The notes beneath the pieces were generated by a model. It ran no database searches, was not told where the DNA came from, and was given only the letters and a program-made list of their open reading frames with translations. Both the position numbers and the translations under genes were made by a program. A DNA stretch of 64,000 bases from Tabrizicola sp. (GTDB lineage Bacteria > Pseudomonadota > Alphaproteobacteria > Rhodobacterales > Rhodobacteraceae): the NCBI RefSeq assembly GCF_030694085.1, contig NZ_JAUXZE010000039.1, positions 62,001 through 126,000 on the forward strand, in the 5' to 3' direction. Shown here piece by piece: positions 32,705 through 41,037 of this stretch (positions within the stretch are counted from its first letter, which is position 1; every line of letters starts with the position of its first letter).

Positions 32705-34327
32705 ATGAAACAGTTCATGAACGCGCGCGACAGCCTTGTCACCGAAGCGATCGACGGCCTGCTCAGAACCAGCGCAGGCAAACTGGCCCGCCTCGACGGC
32801 TATCCCCACATCCGCGTCGTCGTCCGCACCGACTGGGACCGCTCCAAGGTCGCGCTTGTGTCAGGCGGCGGCTCCGGCCACGAACCCTCCCACGCCGGTT
32901 TCGTCGGCCAGGGCATGCTGACGGCAGCCGTCTGCGGCGATGTCTTCGCCTCGCCCTCCGTGGACGCCGTCCTTGCAGGCATCCTCGCCGTCACCGGCAA
33001 GTCCGGCTGCCTCCTCATCGTCAAGAACTACACCGGCGACCGCCTCAACTTCGGCCTCGCCGCCGAGCGCGCCCGCGCCTTCGGCCTCAAGGTCAGCATG
33101 GTCATCGTCGACGACGACATAGCACTCCCCGACCTGCCGCAAGCCCGCGGCGTCGCCGGAACCCTCTTCGTCCACAAGATCGCCGGAGCGATGGCCGAAT
33201 CCGGTGCCGACCTCGACACGATCACCGCCGCCGCCCACAGCGTTATCAAAGGCGCAATCTCCATCGGCATGTCCTTGGACACCTGCACTGTCCCCGGCTC
33301 CCCCAAGGAAGACCGCATCGCGTCAGGCAAAGCCGAACTCGGCCTCGGCATCCACGGCGAGGCCGGGATCGAACAGGTCGACTTCACCGGCGCCCGCTCT
33401 GCCATGCAGATGGTGGCCGAGAAACTCCTGCCCCACACCGGCAACGGCGACCACGTCGCCCTCCTCAACAACCTCGGCTCCACCACCCCCCTCGAAATGA
33501 GCATCCTCGCCGAAGAACTCGCCCGCTCCCCCCTCGGGCAAAAGGTCAAATGGATGATCGGCCCCGCCCCCCTGATGACCTCGCTCGACATGCACGGCTT
33601 CTCGGTCTCGCTCCTGCCCGTCGACCACGCTCAGGTGACCAGCCTCGCCGCCCCCGTCGCCCCCCACGCCTGGCCCGGCCTCTCCCCGTTCGGAGCCGTG
33701 GCGGTCCGCCCCCTCCCCGACGGCCTCGCTCCGATCCAGCCCGTCCCCAGCGCCCACCCCGCCCGCCGCGCCCTGATTGACCGCTGCTGCAAGGCCCTCA
33801 TCGCCATCGAATCCGACCTGAACCTCCTCGACGCCAAGTCCGGCGACGGCGACACCGGCAGCACCCTCGCCGGTGCCGCCCGCGCCCTCCTGAGCGCCCT
33901 GGACCGCCTCCCCCTCGCCGACCCCACCCAGCTTTACCGCGCCATCGGTATGGAGTTGTCGCAGACCATGGGCGGCTCCTCGGGAGTCCTCCTCGCCATC
34001 TTCTTCGCCGCCGCCGGCGACGCGAGCGCCTCCGGCAAAACCTGGATCGGAGCCCTCACCGCAGGCCTCGACCGCGTGATGCAGGTAGGCGGAGCCGCCC
34101 CCGGCCACCGCACCATGATCGACGCCCTCGCCCCAGCGCTGGCCGCCCTGCCGCAGGGAGTTGCGCAGGCCGCCAAAGCCGCCCGCGAAGGCGCCAACGC
34201 CACGGCACAGATGACCCGCGCCAAGGCAGGACGGGCGAGCTACCTCGCCGCCGACAAGCTCAAGGGGCATAACGATCCGGGCGCGGAAGGCGTGGCGCGG
34301 TTGTTTGAGGATCTTGCCAACGGCTGA
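32705..34327 (+). CDS. Dihydroxyacetone-type kinase, DhaK-DhaL fusion (ATP-dependent)
   Basis: A 540-residue two-domain kinase. DAK1 (about 1-335) has GGGSGHEPSHAGFVG (54-68) and the histidine that forms a hemiaminal with the ketose in GIHGEAG (His217). DAK2 (about 355-540) has LNLLDAKSGDGDTGSTL, the Mg-binding aspartates of the ATP site, and GGSSGVLLAIFF. The fused form is ATP-dependent, unlike the PTS-linked DhaKLM. It ends the importer operon and would phosphorylate the imported ketose or an oxidation product of an imported polyol; dihydroxyacetone, erythrulose and apiose-type sugars all fit. Confidence 0.88.
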   Translation: MKQFMNARDSLVTEAIDGLLRTSAGKLARLDGYPHIRVVVRTDWDRSKVALVSGGGSGHEPSHAGFVGQGMLTAAVCGDVFASPSVDAVLAGILAVTGKSGCLLIVKNYTGDRLNFGLAAERARAFGLKVSMVIVDDDIALPDLPQARGVAGTLFVHKIAGAMAESGADLDTITAAAHSVIKGAISIGMSLDTCTVPGSPKEDRIASGKAELGLGIHGEAGIEQVDFTGARSAMQMVAEKLLPHTGNGDHVALLNNLGSTTPLEMSILAEELARSPLGQKVKWMIGPAPLMTSLDMHGFSVSLLPVDHAQVTSLAAPVAPHAWPGLSPFGAVAVRPLPDGLAPIQPVPSAHPARRALIDRCCKALIAIESDLNLLDAKSGDGDTGSTLAGAARALLSALDRLPLADPTQLYRAIGMELSQTMGGSSGVLLAIFFAAAGDASASGKTWIGALTAGLDRVMQVGGAAPGHRTMIDALAPALAALPQGVAQAAKAAREGANATAQMTRAKAGRASYLAADKLKGHNDPGAEGVARLFEDLANG

Positions 34328-34362
34328 CTCGGCCCGCACCCTCATCCCGCGAAAGCATGTCA

Positions 34363-35166
34363 CTAGGGGAGTTTGAACCCCTCCCAAGTGTCCAGAATGC
34401 CTTGCTTCACCGCCGGCAACATCTCGACTGACGTTTCAGCCAGAACCACATGGAACACCCCCGGCGGCGCAATAAACTCCAGAACGCACAGCCGTTCTTT
34501 GCTAAGGCAACGGAACTCTTGCTGAATTTGGCCCAAGTGGTCAAAGTCGCGAATGCTGAGTCCATAGGCGCCTTCTGTACGCAGCCTTTGACCTATCGTC
34601 ATTTTGGGGGTCGGCTGCCCAATTGACTCTCGCCGCCAGCGTTCGACCGAAGCGGCACCGATCATAACATGGTCCCGTCCTCCTGGCCTTCGTTGGGTCA
34701 GACCGAAGTCCAAAGCGATGAAATCCTCATCTCCATGACCTGCGTTGAACTCCCGCGGGATAAGATAGGCGGTACCGCCCATCACGAAGTAGAAACCAGA
34801 TCCATCGTTCCGCAGTGCATCAAGGAAACCCAAGCGAGGAAGGCAATGCTGCATTCCGATTGCGCCGGGGTTGAACTGGGACTCGGAATAGGACCAGTGG
34901 TATCCCTCCAAACCATTTGGCCCCTCCACAAAAAGTACCAGGTGCTGCCGCAGCCAATTCCCACGGGCGAAGAAGGGGGTCAGATCCCACCATCCCTGAA
35001 CCGGCCGATGAGCACCGGGAACAGCCAGGCAATAGGGTCTATCTCCGGCGATGCGCAAAGCGTCAGAACGGATAAGTTGCGGGCAGCCTAACGCCGCCAA
35101 AGCCCCCACAAGAACGACTCCTGCGGTCAGAGCTGCAAATGCAGTCAGGGTCTTTCTCTTGTTCAT
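34363..35166 (-). CDS. Hypothetical membrane-anchored or exported protein, lower G+C
   Basis: A 267-residue protein that I do not recognise. One N-terminal hydrophobic stretch (LTAFAALTAGVVLVGALAAL, about residues 8-27) follows a KRK start, so it is a signal anchor or signal peptide; LGCPQ just after it could be a lipobox-like Cys. The rest is a soluble domain with several Cys and aromatic residues. A counted line (34801-34860) is 53% G+C against roughly two-thirds around it, suggesting acquisition. It has no operon partner. Confidence 0.65.
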   Translation of the reverse strand: MNKRKTLTAFAALTAGVVLVGALAALGCPQLIRSDALRIAGDRPYCLAVPGAHRPVQGWWDLTPFFARGNWLRQHLVLFVEGPNGLEGYHWSYSESQFNPGAIGMQHCLPRLGFLDALRNDGSGFYFVMGGTAYLIPREFNAGHGDEDFIALDFGLTQRRPGGRDHVMIGAASVERWRRESIGQPTPKMTIGQRLRTEGAYGLSIRDFDHLGQIQQEFRCLSKERLCVLEFIAPPGVFHVVLAETSVEMLPAVKQGILDTWEGFKLP

Positions 35167-35208
35167 CGAATCTGCTCATTCACCTGTTCACAAATATCCC
35201 ACGGGGGT

Positions 35209-35229
35209 CCGGGGGTGTGAAACCCCCGG
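35209..35229. terminator. GC-rich stem-loop between two leftward genes
   Basis: CCGGGGGT and ACCCCCGG form a perfect 8-bp stem with a 5-base loop. It lies 33 bases downstream of the VOC gene stop on the minus strand. No T-run follows, so termination strength is unclear. Confidence 0.45.
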
Positions 35230-35262
35230 CCGCCAGCCGCGAAGCCCCAACTGAACCGCCCT

Positions 35263-35646
35263 CTACGCAATATCCTCATGCAAACAAAGGATATTCCCCT
35301 CGGGATCATTGAACCACGCCGCCTTCTCTGACCCCAGCACGCAGACGTGCCCCACCGTCTTGAACCCCGGCAGGTCATAATCGGCAAAGACCACGCCCCG
35401 GCCTTCCAGTTCGGCAATCGAGGACAGGATGTCATCCACCCGGAAACTCAGCGCGGTGTGTTCGGCCTTGGTCCCCTCGGGCTTCGGGAACAGCGCGATT
35501 TCGGTGCCACCGCAGTGGTAGACCACCTTTCCGTCAGGCCGCTCCTCGCCCGACGGCAGTGCCAGCGCTCGCTCATAGAAATCGCGCGCGCGGGCAAGAT
35601 CACGAACCGGAAGCATCACCGTCACCTGTTGGGCATTGAGTTGCAT
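35263..35646 (-). CDS. VOC-superfamily glyoxalase-like protein
   Basis: A 127-residue VOC protein: VTVMLPVRDLARARDFYERA at the start, VVYHCGGTEIALFP, then EHTALSFRVDD and a C-terminal WFNDPEGNILCLHED with the typical glutamate. It stands alone on the minus strand between the unknown exported protein and the ROK regulator. Substrate unknown; members include glyoxalase I, extradiol dioxygenases and drug-binding proteins. Confidence 0.8.
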   Translation of the reverse strand: MQLNAQQVTVMLPVRDLARARDFYERALALPSGEERPDGKVVYHCGGTEIALFPKPEGTKAEHTALSFRVDDILSSIAELEGRGVVFADYDLPGFKTVGHVCVLGSEKAAWFNDPEGNILCLHEDIA

Positions 35647-35754
35647 GGCACACTCCCTCCCTTGGATCGGACAGGATCAGTCTACGCCTCCATCCGATTC
35701 TGCGCCAGCGGGCCGACGGCGTCGCAAGCCATCACCACCGCCAGCCCCGAGCGT

Positions 35755-35791
35755 CCCCACTCCCCTCGGGGGTGAGGGCCGGGGTGAGGGG
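35755..35791. repeat. GC-rich inverted repeat, candidate REP-like element
   Basis: CCCCACTCCCCTCGGGGGTG followed by AGGGCCGGGGTGAGGGG. The inner part CTCCCCTCGGGGGTGAG is self-complementary. From memory, very similar strings recur in intergenic DNA of many proteobacteria; I could not search. It lies just before copy 3 of the 72-bp element. Confidence 0.45.
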
Positions 35792-35800
35792 AAACCAACG

Positions 35801-35872
35801 GTTAACACCCGGTAAACGCCCACGCCCATCCCACTGATTCCAAATAGAAATCAGAAAATGTCCACCGTGGAC
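35801..35872 (+). repeat. 72-bp dispersed element, copy 3 of 5
   Basis: GTTAAC (35801-35806) with TTAA-N7-TAAA, a CACTGATTC core near 35834, and GTCCACCGTGGAC (35860-35872). The palindrome ends 1 base before the complementary stop codon of the ROK gene. It aligns along most of its length with copy 4 read in reverse. Confidence 0.8.
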
Positions 35873-35873
35873 A

Positions 35874-37091
35874 CTACCCCTCCCGCACCGCGACGTTCTG
35901 GTCGATCAGATACCTCTGCGACAAGGGAATCGCCGCGGCCCCCAGCGCCCGCGCGTCCGCCCCCACCGTCCCCTCCCGGATGACCGGAGGCTCGATCCCC
36001 GCCAGGTCCAGTCCCAGAAGCGCCCCCCGGGTCCGCCGCACCAGTTCGGCCCGCACCGCCAAGGGCATCCACCCGTCGATCAGCACCGCCTCGATTTCCA
36101 GCAAGGCCGCCGCCGCCAGCGTCGCATGGGCCAGCGCCCCCGCCGCCTGATCCAGCCAGCGGTCCAGCACGGCCGAAGACACCTCCCACCTGTCATGCTG
36201 CGACCAGAGGTGGTCCGACCCTTCCCCCGCCGCCTCCATCGCCTCGGCCAGCACCGACATCGAGGCAAGGTCGATCAGCCGCCGCGTCCCGCCGCCCGGC
36301 CCGGAACTGGGGGCAGGCACCTGGATCGACCCTACCGCCGCCGCGTTGCCGGTCCGGCCAAGGTAAAGCTGGCCGTTCATCACCAGCCCGCCGCCGATGA
36401 AGGTCCCGAAGTAGAAGTAGAGGAAATCCTTCGGCCGCTCCCCCGTCCCGAAGATCAGTTCCGCCCCGCAGGCCGAGGTCGCGTCGTTCTGGACATAGAC
36501 CGGCAGGCCCGTGACGGCCCCGAGTTCAGCCCCCAGATCCCGCGACCGCCAGGCGTCCATCTCGGACTGCGGGACCCCCAGGACCGACACCCAGTTCCAC
36601 AGCTGGAACGGCATCGCCACGCCCATCCCCATGATCCGGCCCCGCAGCGCCACGGGCAATTCCCCCGCCAGGGCCGGGGCCGCCTCCCGAACGAACCCCA
36701 CCACCGCGTCCGGCGTCGGATAGCGATAGACCCGCCGCCGCGCCGCCCGCAGCCGACCGCGAAAGTCGGTCAGCACCAGGTCCGCCGACCGCCGCCCGAC
36801 CTTCAGCCCCAGGAAGAACGCCCCCTCGGCCGCCAGCGACATCGGGATCGACGGTTGCCCCACCCGCCCCCGCACCGGCTGGCCGCGTTCCAGCAGCCCG
36901 TCCTGCTCCAACCCCCGCATGATCACGCTGACGGTCTGCGCCGACAGTCCCGTCATGCGCGCGATGTCGGACTTGGCCAGCGCCCCATGACGCCGCACCA
37001 GCGACAGGACCAACCGCTCGTTGTGGTCGCGCATGCCAGACTGGTTCGTGCCCCGCACGACCTCCAGCGCATTGGTCGAGGCGTCCTGCAT
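35874..37091 (-). CDS. ROK-family transcriptional regulator (FrcR-like)
   Basis: A 405-residue ROK repressor. The N-terminal winged helix is near residues 22-85 (AKSDIARMTGLSAQTVSVIM). The ROK sugar-binding domain follows, with VQNDATSACGAEL and FYFGTFIGGGLVMNGQLYLG. It lacks the CxCGxxGC zinc cluster of ROK kinases, and GSIQVPAPSSGPGG stands at the expected place. It is read with fucU (2-base gap) and diverges from frcB. In Sinorhizobium a ROK repressor, FrcR, is linked to the frc genes, so regulation of the FrcBCA importer is likely. Confidence 0.85.
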   Translation of the reverse strand: MQDASTNALEVVRGTNQSGMRDHNERLVLSLVRRHGALAKSDIARMTGLSAQTVSVIMRGLEQDGLLERGQPVRGRVGQPSIPMSLAAEGAFFLGLKVGRRSADLVLTDFRGRLRAARRRVYRYPTPDAVVGFVREAAPALAGELPVALRGRIMGMGVAMPFQLWNWVSVLGVPQSEMDAWRSRDLGAELGAVTGLPVYVQNDATSACGAELIFGTGERPKDFLYFYFGTFIGGGLVMNGQLYLGRTGNAAAVGSIQVPAPSSGPGGGTRRLIDLASMSVLAEAMEAAGEGSDHLWSQHDRWEVSSAVLDRWLDQAAGALAHATLAAAALLEIEAVLIDGWMPLAVRAELVRRTRGALLGLDLAGIEPPVIREGTVGADARALGAAAIPLSQRYLIDQNVAVREG

Positions 37092-37093
37092 CG

Positions 37094-37528
37094 TCAGCCG
37101 ACCGGACCGACAACCCCCTTGCGGAGGATGACGTTCGCAAAAAGCGCCGTTTCGGAGGTCGCCACGATGGCATGTGCCGCCCGGATGCGGGGATAGAGCG
37201 CCTCTCCCGACAGGGCCACAACCGCCAAGCCCGGCGCCATCCGGGCAAAGAGCGCGTCGATCTGGCGGTGAATCTCATCTTTTTGCACAGGATCGTTGTT
37301 CAGACTGGCGCGGAACAGCGCAGCCGGAACCGCAAGGTCCAGCGGCATCACCGTCAAGACCGCTTCAACCACCGCGAGCACCCCGTGCCCATCGGCACGG
37401 ACCAGCCGACGCGCGTGGTCCACGGCTGGATAGTTGCCGTCCACGATGGCAAGCTCATCCCCGTGTCCCATGCCGCGCAGGGTCGCAAGGAAGTCGGGCC
37501 CCAAAAGGGGTGGAATACCGATCAGCAT
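37094..37528 (-). CDS. fucU: FucU/RbsD-family sugar mutarotase
   Basis: A 144-residue RbsD/FucU protein, which speeds interconversion of sugar anomers (fucose, ribose). Marks are MLIGIPPLLGPDFLATLRGM, HGDELAIVDGNYPA with the catalytic His/Asp region, and a C-terminal FANVILRKGV. GGGAGG just before selects the ATG at 37528; a longer frame adds 13 residues without a site. It is the first gene of the leftward ROK operon, opposite frcB, which fits anomer conversion of the sugar imported by FrcBCA. Confidence 0.82.
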   Translation of the reverse strand: MLIGIPPLLGPDFLATLRGMGHGDELAIVDGNYPAVDHARRLVRADGHGVLAVVEAVLTVMPLDLAVPAALFRASLNNDPVQKDEIHRQIDALFARMAPGLAVVALSGEALYPRIRAAHAIVATSETALFANVILRKGVVGPVG

Positions 37529-37614
37529 GGCCTCCCCCTCCTCCCGGGTCTGGCGCGACGAGAGCATCTGCCCCGATCATCCAGCCCAGACTGCGGCCGG
37601 ATGCCGCGCCTGTC

Positions 37615-37641
37615 AATAATAAATCAGAGTGATTTAATTAT
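37615..37641. promoter_or_regulatory. Candidate ROK operator between fucU-ROK and frcBCA
   Basis: TAAATCA-GAG-TGATTTA is a perfect 7-base inverted repeat (37620-37636) inside an A/T-rich block (AATAATAAATCA ... TGATTTAATTATC) whose arms remain nearly complementary. NagC/Mlc-type ROK proteins bind A/T-rich palindromes of this kind. It lies 87 bases before fucU and 112 before frcB, followed by TTGACG (37643-37648), a possible -35 for frcB. Confidence 0.6.
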
Positions 37642-37752
37642 CTTGACGCAAGGCAGGGAATCAGCTTTTCTACCCTCGTCGCAGGGGCTTTTCGGCCCGG
37701 CGCACGGATTTCGAAACGGGGGCACAAACGCCCTCACCTTGGGAGGAAGACC

Positions 37753-38775
37753 ATGAAGATCATCACCAAAGCCCTTCTGGGCGCAGGCGCGCTTGCCTTG
37801 TCGGCCGGCTTCGCCTCGGCACAGGACGGCATCTCGGCCTGCCTGATCACAAAGACCGACACCAACCCCTTCTTTGTGAAGATGAAGCAAGGCGCCGAGT
37901 CAAAGGCGGCTGAACTGGGCATCACGCTCAAGTCCTATGCCGGCAAGGTCGACGGCGACCACGACAGCCAGGTCGCTGCGGTGGAAAGCTGCATCGCAGA
38001 CGGCGCCAAGGGCATCCTGATCGCCGCTTCGGACACCAAGGCCATCGTCGGCCCGCTGGCCAAGGCCCGCGAAGCTGGCCTGCTGGTCATCGCTCTCGAC
38101 ACGCCCCTCGACCCGGCGGACGCCGCTGACGCGACTTTCGCCACCGACAACCTGGAAGCCGGTCGCCTGATCGGTGCCTGGGCTGCCGCGACGCTGGGGG
38201 CTGAAGCTGCCAACGCCCGGATCGCCTTCCTGAACCTGACCCCGTCCGAGCCGACCGTCGACGTCCTGCGCAACCAGGGCTTCATGATGGGCTTCGGCAT
38301 CGACGTGAAAAACGCCGCCGACATCGGTGACGAGGATGATCCGCGCATCGTCGGTCACGACGTGACCAACGGCAACGAAGAAGGTGGCCGCAAGGCGATG
38401 GAGAACCTTCTGCAGAAGGACCCGGGCATCAACGTCGTCCACACCATCAACGAACCCGCCGCCGTGGGCGCCTACCAGGCGCTGAAGGCTGTCGGCATGG
38501 AAAGCCAGGTCCTGATCGTTTCGGTCGACGGCGGCTGCCCGGGCGTCGCTTCGGTCAAGGACGGCGTCATCGGCGCCACCTCGCAGCAGTATCCGCTTGC
38601 GATGGCCGCTCTGGGCGTTGAAGCCATCGCCAAGTTCGCCGCTGACGGCACCAAGCCGGCGCCGACCGAAGGCAAGGACTTCTTCGATACCGGCGTTTCG
38701 CTGGTGACCGACAAGCCGGCCGAGGGTGTGACCTCGATCGACACCACCAAGGGCACCGAGCTCTGCTGGGGCTAA
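37753..38775 (+). CDS. frcB: Fructose-type ABC transporter substrate-binding protein
   Basis: A 340-residue periplasmic sugar-binding protein (RbsB fold). Signal peptide [19 protein letters not shown], cleavage near ASAQD. The mature start [19 protein letters not shown] and later [18 protein letters not shown] and SVDGGCPGV are nearly those I remember for Sinorhizobium FrcB, which binds fructose and also mannose and ribose. GGGAGGA at 37740-37746 precedes the ATG. Codon use is strongly biased, typical of an abundant periplasmic protein. Two hairpins follow its stop. Confidence 0.9.
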   Translation: MKIITKALLGAGALALSAGFASAQDGISACLITKTDTNPFFVKMKQGAESKAAELGITLKSYAGKVDGDHDSQVAAVESCIADGAKGILIAASDTKAIVGPLAKAREAGLLVIALDTPLDPADAADATFATDNLEAGRLIGAWAAATLGAEAANARIAFLNLTPSEPTVDVLRNQGFMMGFGIDVKNAADIGDEDDPRIVGHDVTNGNEEGGRKAMENLLQKDPGINVVHTINEPAAVGAYQALKAVGMESQVLIVSVDGGCPGVASVKDGVIGATSQQYPLAMAALGVEAIAKFAADGTKPAPTEGKDFFDTGVSLVTDKPAEGVTSIDTTKGTELCWG

Positions 38776-38793
38776 GGTCTGACCAAGGCATGA

Positions 38794-38840
38794 CCCGCCG
38801 GTAGCGGCGGGGACGGGAAGGGCGGCCACGTGCCGCCCTT
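38794..38840 (+). terminator. Two intercistronic hairpins after frcB (attenuator)
   Basis: CCCGCCG/CGGCGGG form a 7-bp stem with a GTAG loop (38794-38811). AAGGGCGGC/GCCGCCCTT form a 9-bp stem with a 5-base loop (38818-38840), followed by a T-rich TTCTT. This would lower transcription of frcC and frcA relative to frcB. Confidence 0.7.
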
Positions 38841-38898
38841 TCTTCAAGCCGCAGGTTGAGGCAGGATGAACAGGACCAATGGGGAGGGGACCAGAGGC

Positions 38899-39978
38899 AT
38901 GACCAAAGCACAGGACTTCGAAAGCGCCACCAAGGGCGCGGACCAGAACGTCGCCCACTTCGAGGAACGAAAGTCGGCCTTGTCCCGGCTGCAGCACCTC
39001 TTGCACGGCAATCCGGCCCTGGTGCCGCTGATCGTCCTTGTCGGACTGATCGCCTTCTTCGGCATCTTCGCGGGCGACCGGTTCTTCAGCGCCTACACGC
39101 TGACGCTGGTAATGCAACAAGTCGCCGTGGTGGGCATCCTTGCCGCCGCGCAGACGCTGGTTGTGCTGACGGCCGGCATCGACCTCGCCATCGGCGTCAT
39201 CATGGTCTTTTCCTTCGTCATCATGGGCAATCTGGTCCTGACCGACGGCTCGCCCGGCGATTTCGCGGTGCCCGCCGTGCTGGCGCTGCTGGCAGGTTTC
39301 GTGGTGGCCGCCCTTTGGGGCTTCGTGAACGGCAACCTCGTCGCGCGCCTCAAGCTGCCGCCGTTCATCGTGACGCTAGGCACCTGGAACATCATCATGG
39401 CGATCTGCCTGATCTATTCAGAAAACGCCACGATGCGCGAGGCGGACCTGACCGCCCAGACCCAGCTTCTGCACATCTTCGGCCAGAACTTCCGGGTCGG
39501 GCCCGCCGTCGTGACCTACGGCGTCGTGGCGATGATCCTCCTCTATATCGCGCTTTGGTTCATGCTGAATCACACCGCCTTCGGCCGCCACATCTATGCC
39601 GTGGGCGACGACCCGGATGCGGCCGAACTGGCGGGCATCAGCACCAAGAAAGTCCTGGTCGGGGTCTACACACTTGCGGGCGTCATCGCGGGCCTGGCCG
39701 CCTGGGTGTCGATCGGCCGCAATGGCTCGATCTCGCCGTCGACCGTGGTCACCGACTTCAACCTTCAGGCCATCACCGCGACCGTGATCGGGGGCATCTC
39801 GCTCTTCGGCGGGCGCGGCTCGATCCTGGGGGTGCTCTTCGGCACGCTCATCGTCGGCATCATGTCGATGGGCCTGAACATGATGAACGCGGACCCGCAA
39901 TGGAAGGTTCTGCTGACCGGCGTGCTGATCATCGCCGCTGTCGCAGTCGACCAGTGGATCCGCAAGGTATCGGCCTGA
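38899..39978 (+). CDS. frcC: Fructose-type ABC transporter permease
   Basis: A 359-residue RbsC-type permease with about ten membrane segments. Marks are VLTAGIDLAIGVIMVFS near residue 90, AFGRHIYAVGDDPDAAELAGI (the permease loop contacting the ATPase) and GGISLFGGRGSILGVLFG. I chose the ATG at 38899 with GGGGAGGGG 9 bases before; an ATG at 38866 would add 11 residues. It belongs to the frcB-frcC-frcA operon and ends 11 bases before frcA. Confidence 0.88.
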   Translation: MTKAQDFESATKGADQNVAHFEERKSALSRLQHLLHGNPALVPLIVLVGLIAFFGIFAGDRFFSAYTLTLVMQQVAVVGILAAAQTLVVLTAGIDLAIGVIMVFSFVIMGNLVLTDGSPGDFAVPAVLALLAGFVVAALWGFVNGNLVARLKLPPFIVTLGTWNIIMAICLIYSENATMREADLTAQTQLLHIFGQNFRVGPAVVTYGVVAMILLYIALWFMLNHTAFGRHIYAVGDDPDAAELAGISTKKVLVGVYTLAGVIAGLAAWVSIGRNGSISPSTVVTDFNLQAITATVIGGISLFGGRGSILGVLFGTLIVGIMSMGLNMMNADPQWKVLLTGVLIIAAVAVDQWIRKVSA

Positions 39979-39989
39979 GGGAGGACATC

Positions 39990-40766
39990 ATGGAACCCAT
40001 TCTGACCGCACGCGGGCTGGTAAAGCGTTACGGCCGCGTCACCGCGCTGGACAACTGCGACTTCGAGCTGATGCCAGGCGAAATCCTCGCCGTCATCGGC
40101 GACAACGGCGCGGGCAAGTCCACGCTGATCAAGGCGATCTCGGGCGCGGTGATCCCCGACGAGGGCGAGATCCGCCTGGAAGGCCAGCCGATCCAGTTCC
40201 GCACCCCGATCGAGGCGCGCAAGGCCGGGATCGAGACGGTCTACCAGACCCTCGCCATGTCCCCGGCACTGTCCATCGCCGACAACATGTTCATGGGCCG
40301 CGAGATCCGCAAACCCGGCATCATGGGCTCGGTCTTCCGCCAGCTTGACCGGCCGAAGATGCAGGCCTTCGCACGGGAAAAGCTGAACGAACTTGGCCTG
40401 ATGACGATCCAGAACATCAACCAGGCGGTCGAAACGCTTTCGGGTGGCCAGCGTCAGGGGGTGGCCGTGGCCCGTGCCGCTGCCTTCGGCTCGAAGGTGG
40501 TGATCCTGGACGAACCCACGGCAGCCCTTGGCGTCAAGGAAAGCCGCCGCGTGCTGGAGCTGATCCGCGATGTCCGCAGCCGCGGCATCCCGATCATCCT
40601 GATCTCCCACAACATGCCGCATGTGTTCGAGGTCGCGGACCGCATCCACATCCACCGGCTTGGCCGCAGGCTTTGCGTGATCAAGCCCTCAGACTATTCG
40701 ATGTCGGACGCCGTGGCCTTCATGACCGGCGCCAAGGTCCCGGAAGGCGTGGCCGAGGTCGCCTGA
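39990..40766 (+). CDS. frcA: Fructose-type ABC transporter ATP-binding protein
   Basis: A 258-residue single-domain ATPase, unlike the double RbsA. Walker A is GDNGAGKSTL, Q-loop TVYQTLAMSP, signature LSGGQRQGVAVARAA, Walker B VVILDEPTAALG, H-loop LISHNMPHV. The length matches Sinorhizobium FrcA. GAGGGAGGAC precedes the ATG at 39990. A long open frame extends upstream through frcC out of phase; it is a high-G+C shadow and not a fusion. A fructokinase gene (frcK in Sinorhizobium) is missing here. A clear terminator follows. Confidence 0.9.
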   Translation: MEPILTARGLVKRYGRVTALDNCDFELMPGEILAVIGDNGAGKSTLIKAISGAVIPDEGEIRLEGQPIQFRTPIEARKAGIETVYQTLAMSPALSIADNMFMGREIRKPGIMGSVFRQLDRPKMQAFAREKLNELGLMTIQNINQAVETLSGGQRQGVAVARAAAFGSKVVILDEPTAALGVKESRRVLELIRDVRSRGIPIILISHNMPHVFEVADRIHIHRLGRRLCVIKPSDYSMSDAVAFMTGAKVPEGVAEVA

Positions 40767-40774
40767 CCCCTCCT

Positions 40775-40809
40775 GCGGCAGCCCGGACCAGGGGCTGCCG
40801 CTTGGTTTT
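40775..40809 (+). terminator. Rho-independent terminator of the frcBCA operon
   Basis: GCGGCAGCCC and GGGCTGCCGC form a perfect 10-bp stem with a 7-base loop (40775-40801), followed by TTGGTTTT. A second GC hairpin, GGGGGC-TCGAT-GCCCCC, is at 40867-40883. The remaining bases up to the mrp start hold a direct repeat GACGCAAGG (40930, 40953) and nothing else that I can name. Confidence 0.85.
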
Positions 40810-41037
40810 CCGCTGAACCGACCACGGGCGCACCCCGATGCGCCCTGTCCGCGGCAGCCCGGCCGCGGGGGCTCGATGCCCCCAAGGGCGGTCTCCCGCT
40901 TGAAATCCCGTCGAAATGTGCGCTATCGCGACGCAAGGGGCTTGAAACCCTTGACGCAAGGCCCAAAATCGCTCGAAACCCGCCGCGACGCGACCGATAA
41001 CCAACAACCAGCCGCCACGACGAGGAATCCCCACCGC

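Noticed and set aside
38856..40766. A 636-residue fusion protein ending in the ATPase
   Set aside because: Its first 370 or so residues are out of phase with the clear FrcC permease; the ATPase has a good ribosome site and ATG at 39990.
40930..40961. Operator made of the direct repeat GACGCAAGG before mrpA
   Set aside because: Only two 9-base units, 23 bases apart, with no symmetry; this is within what chance gives in such DNA.
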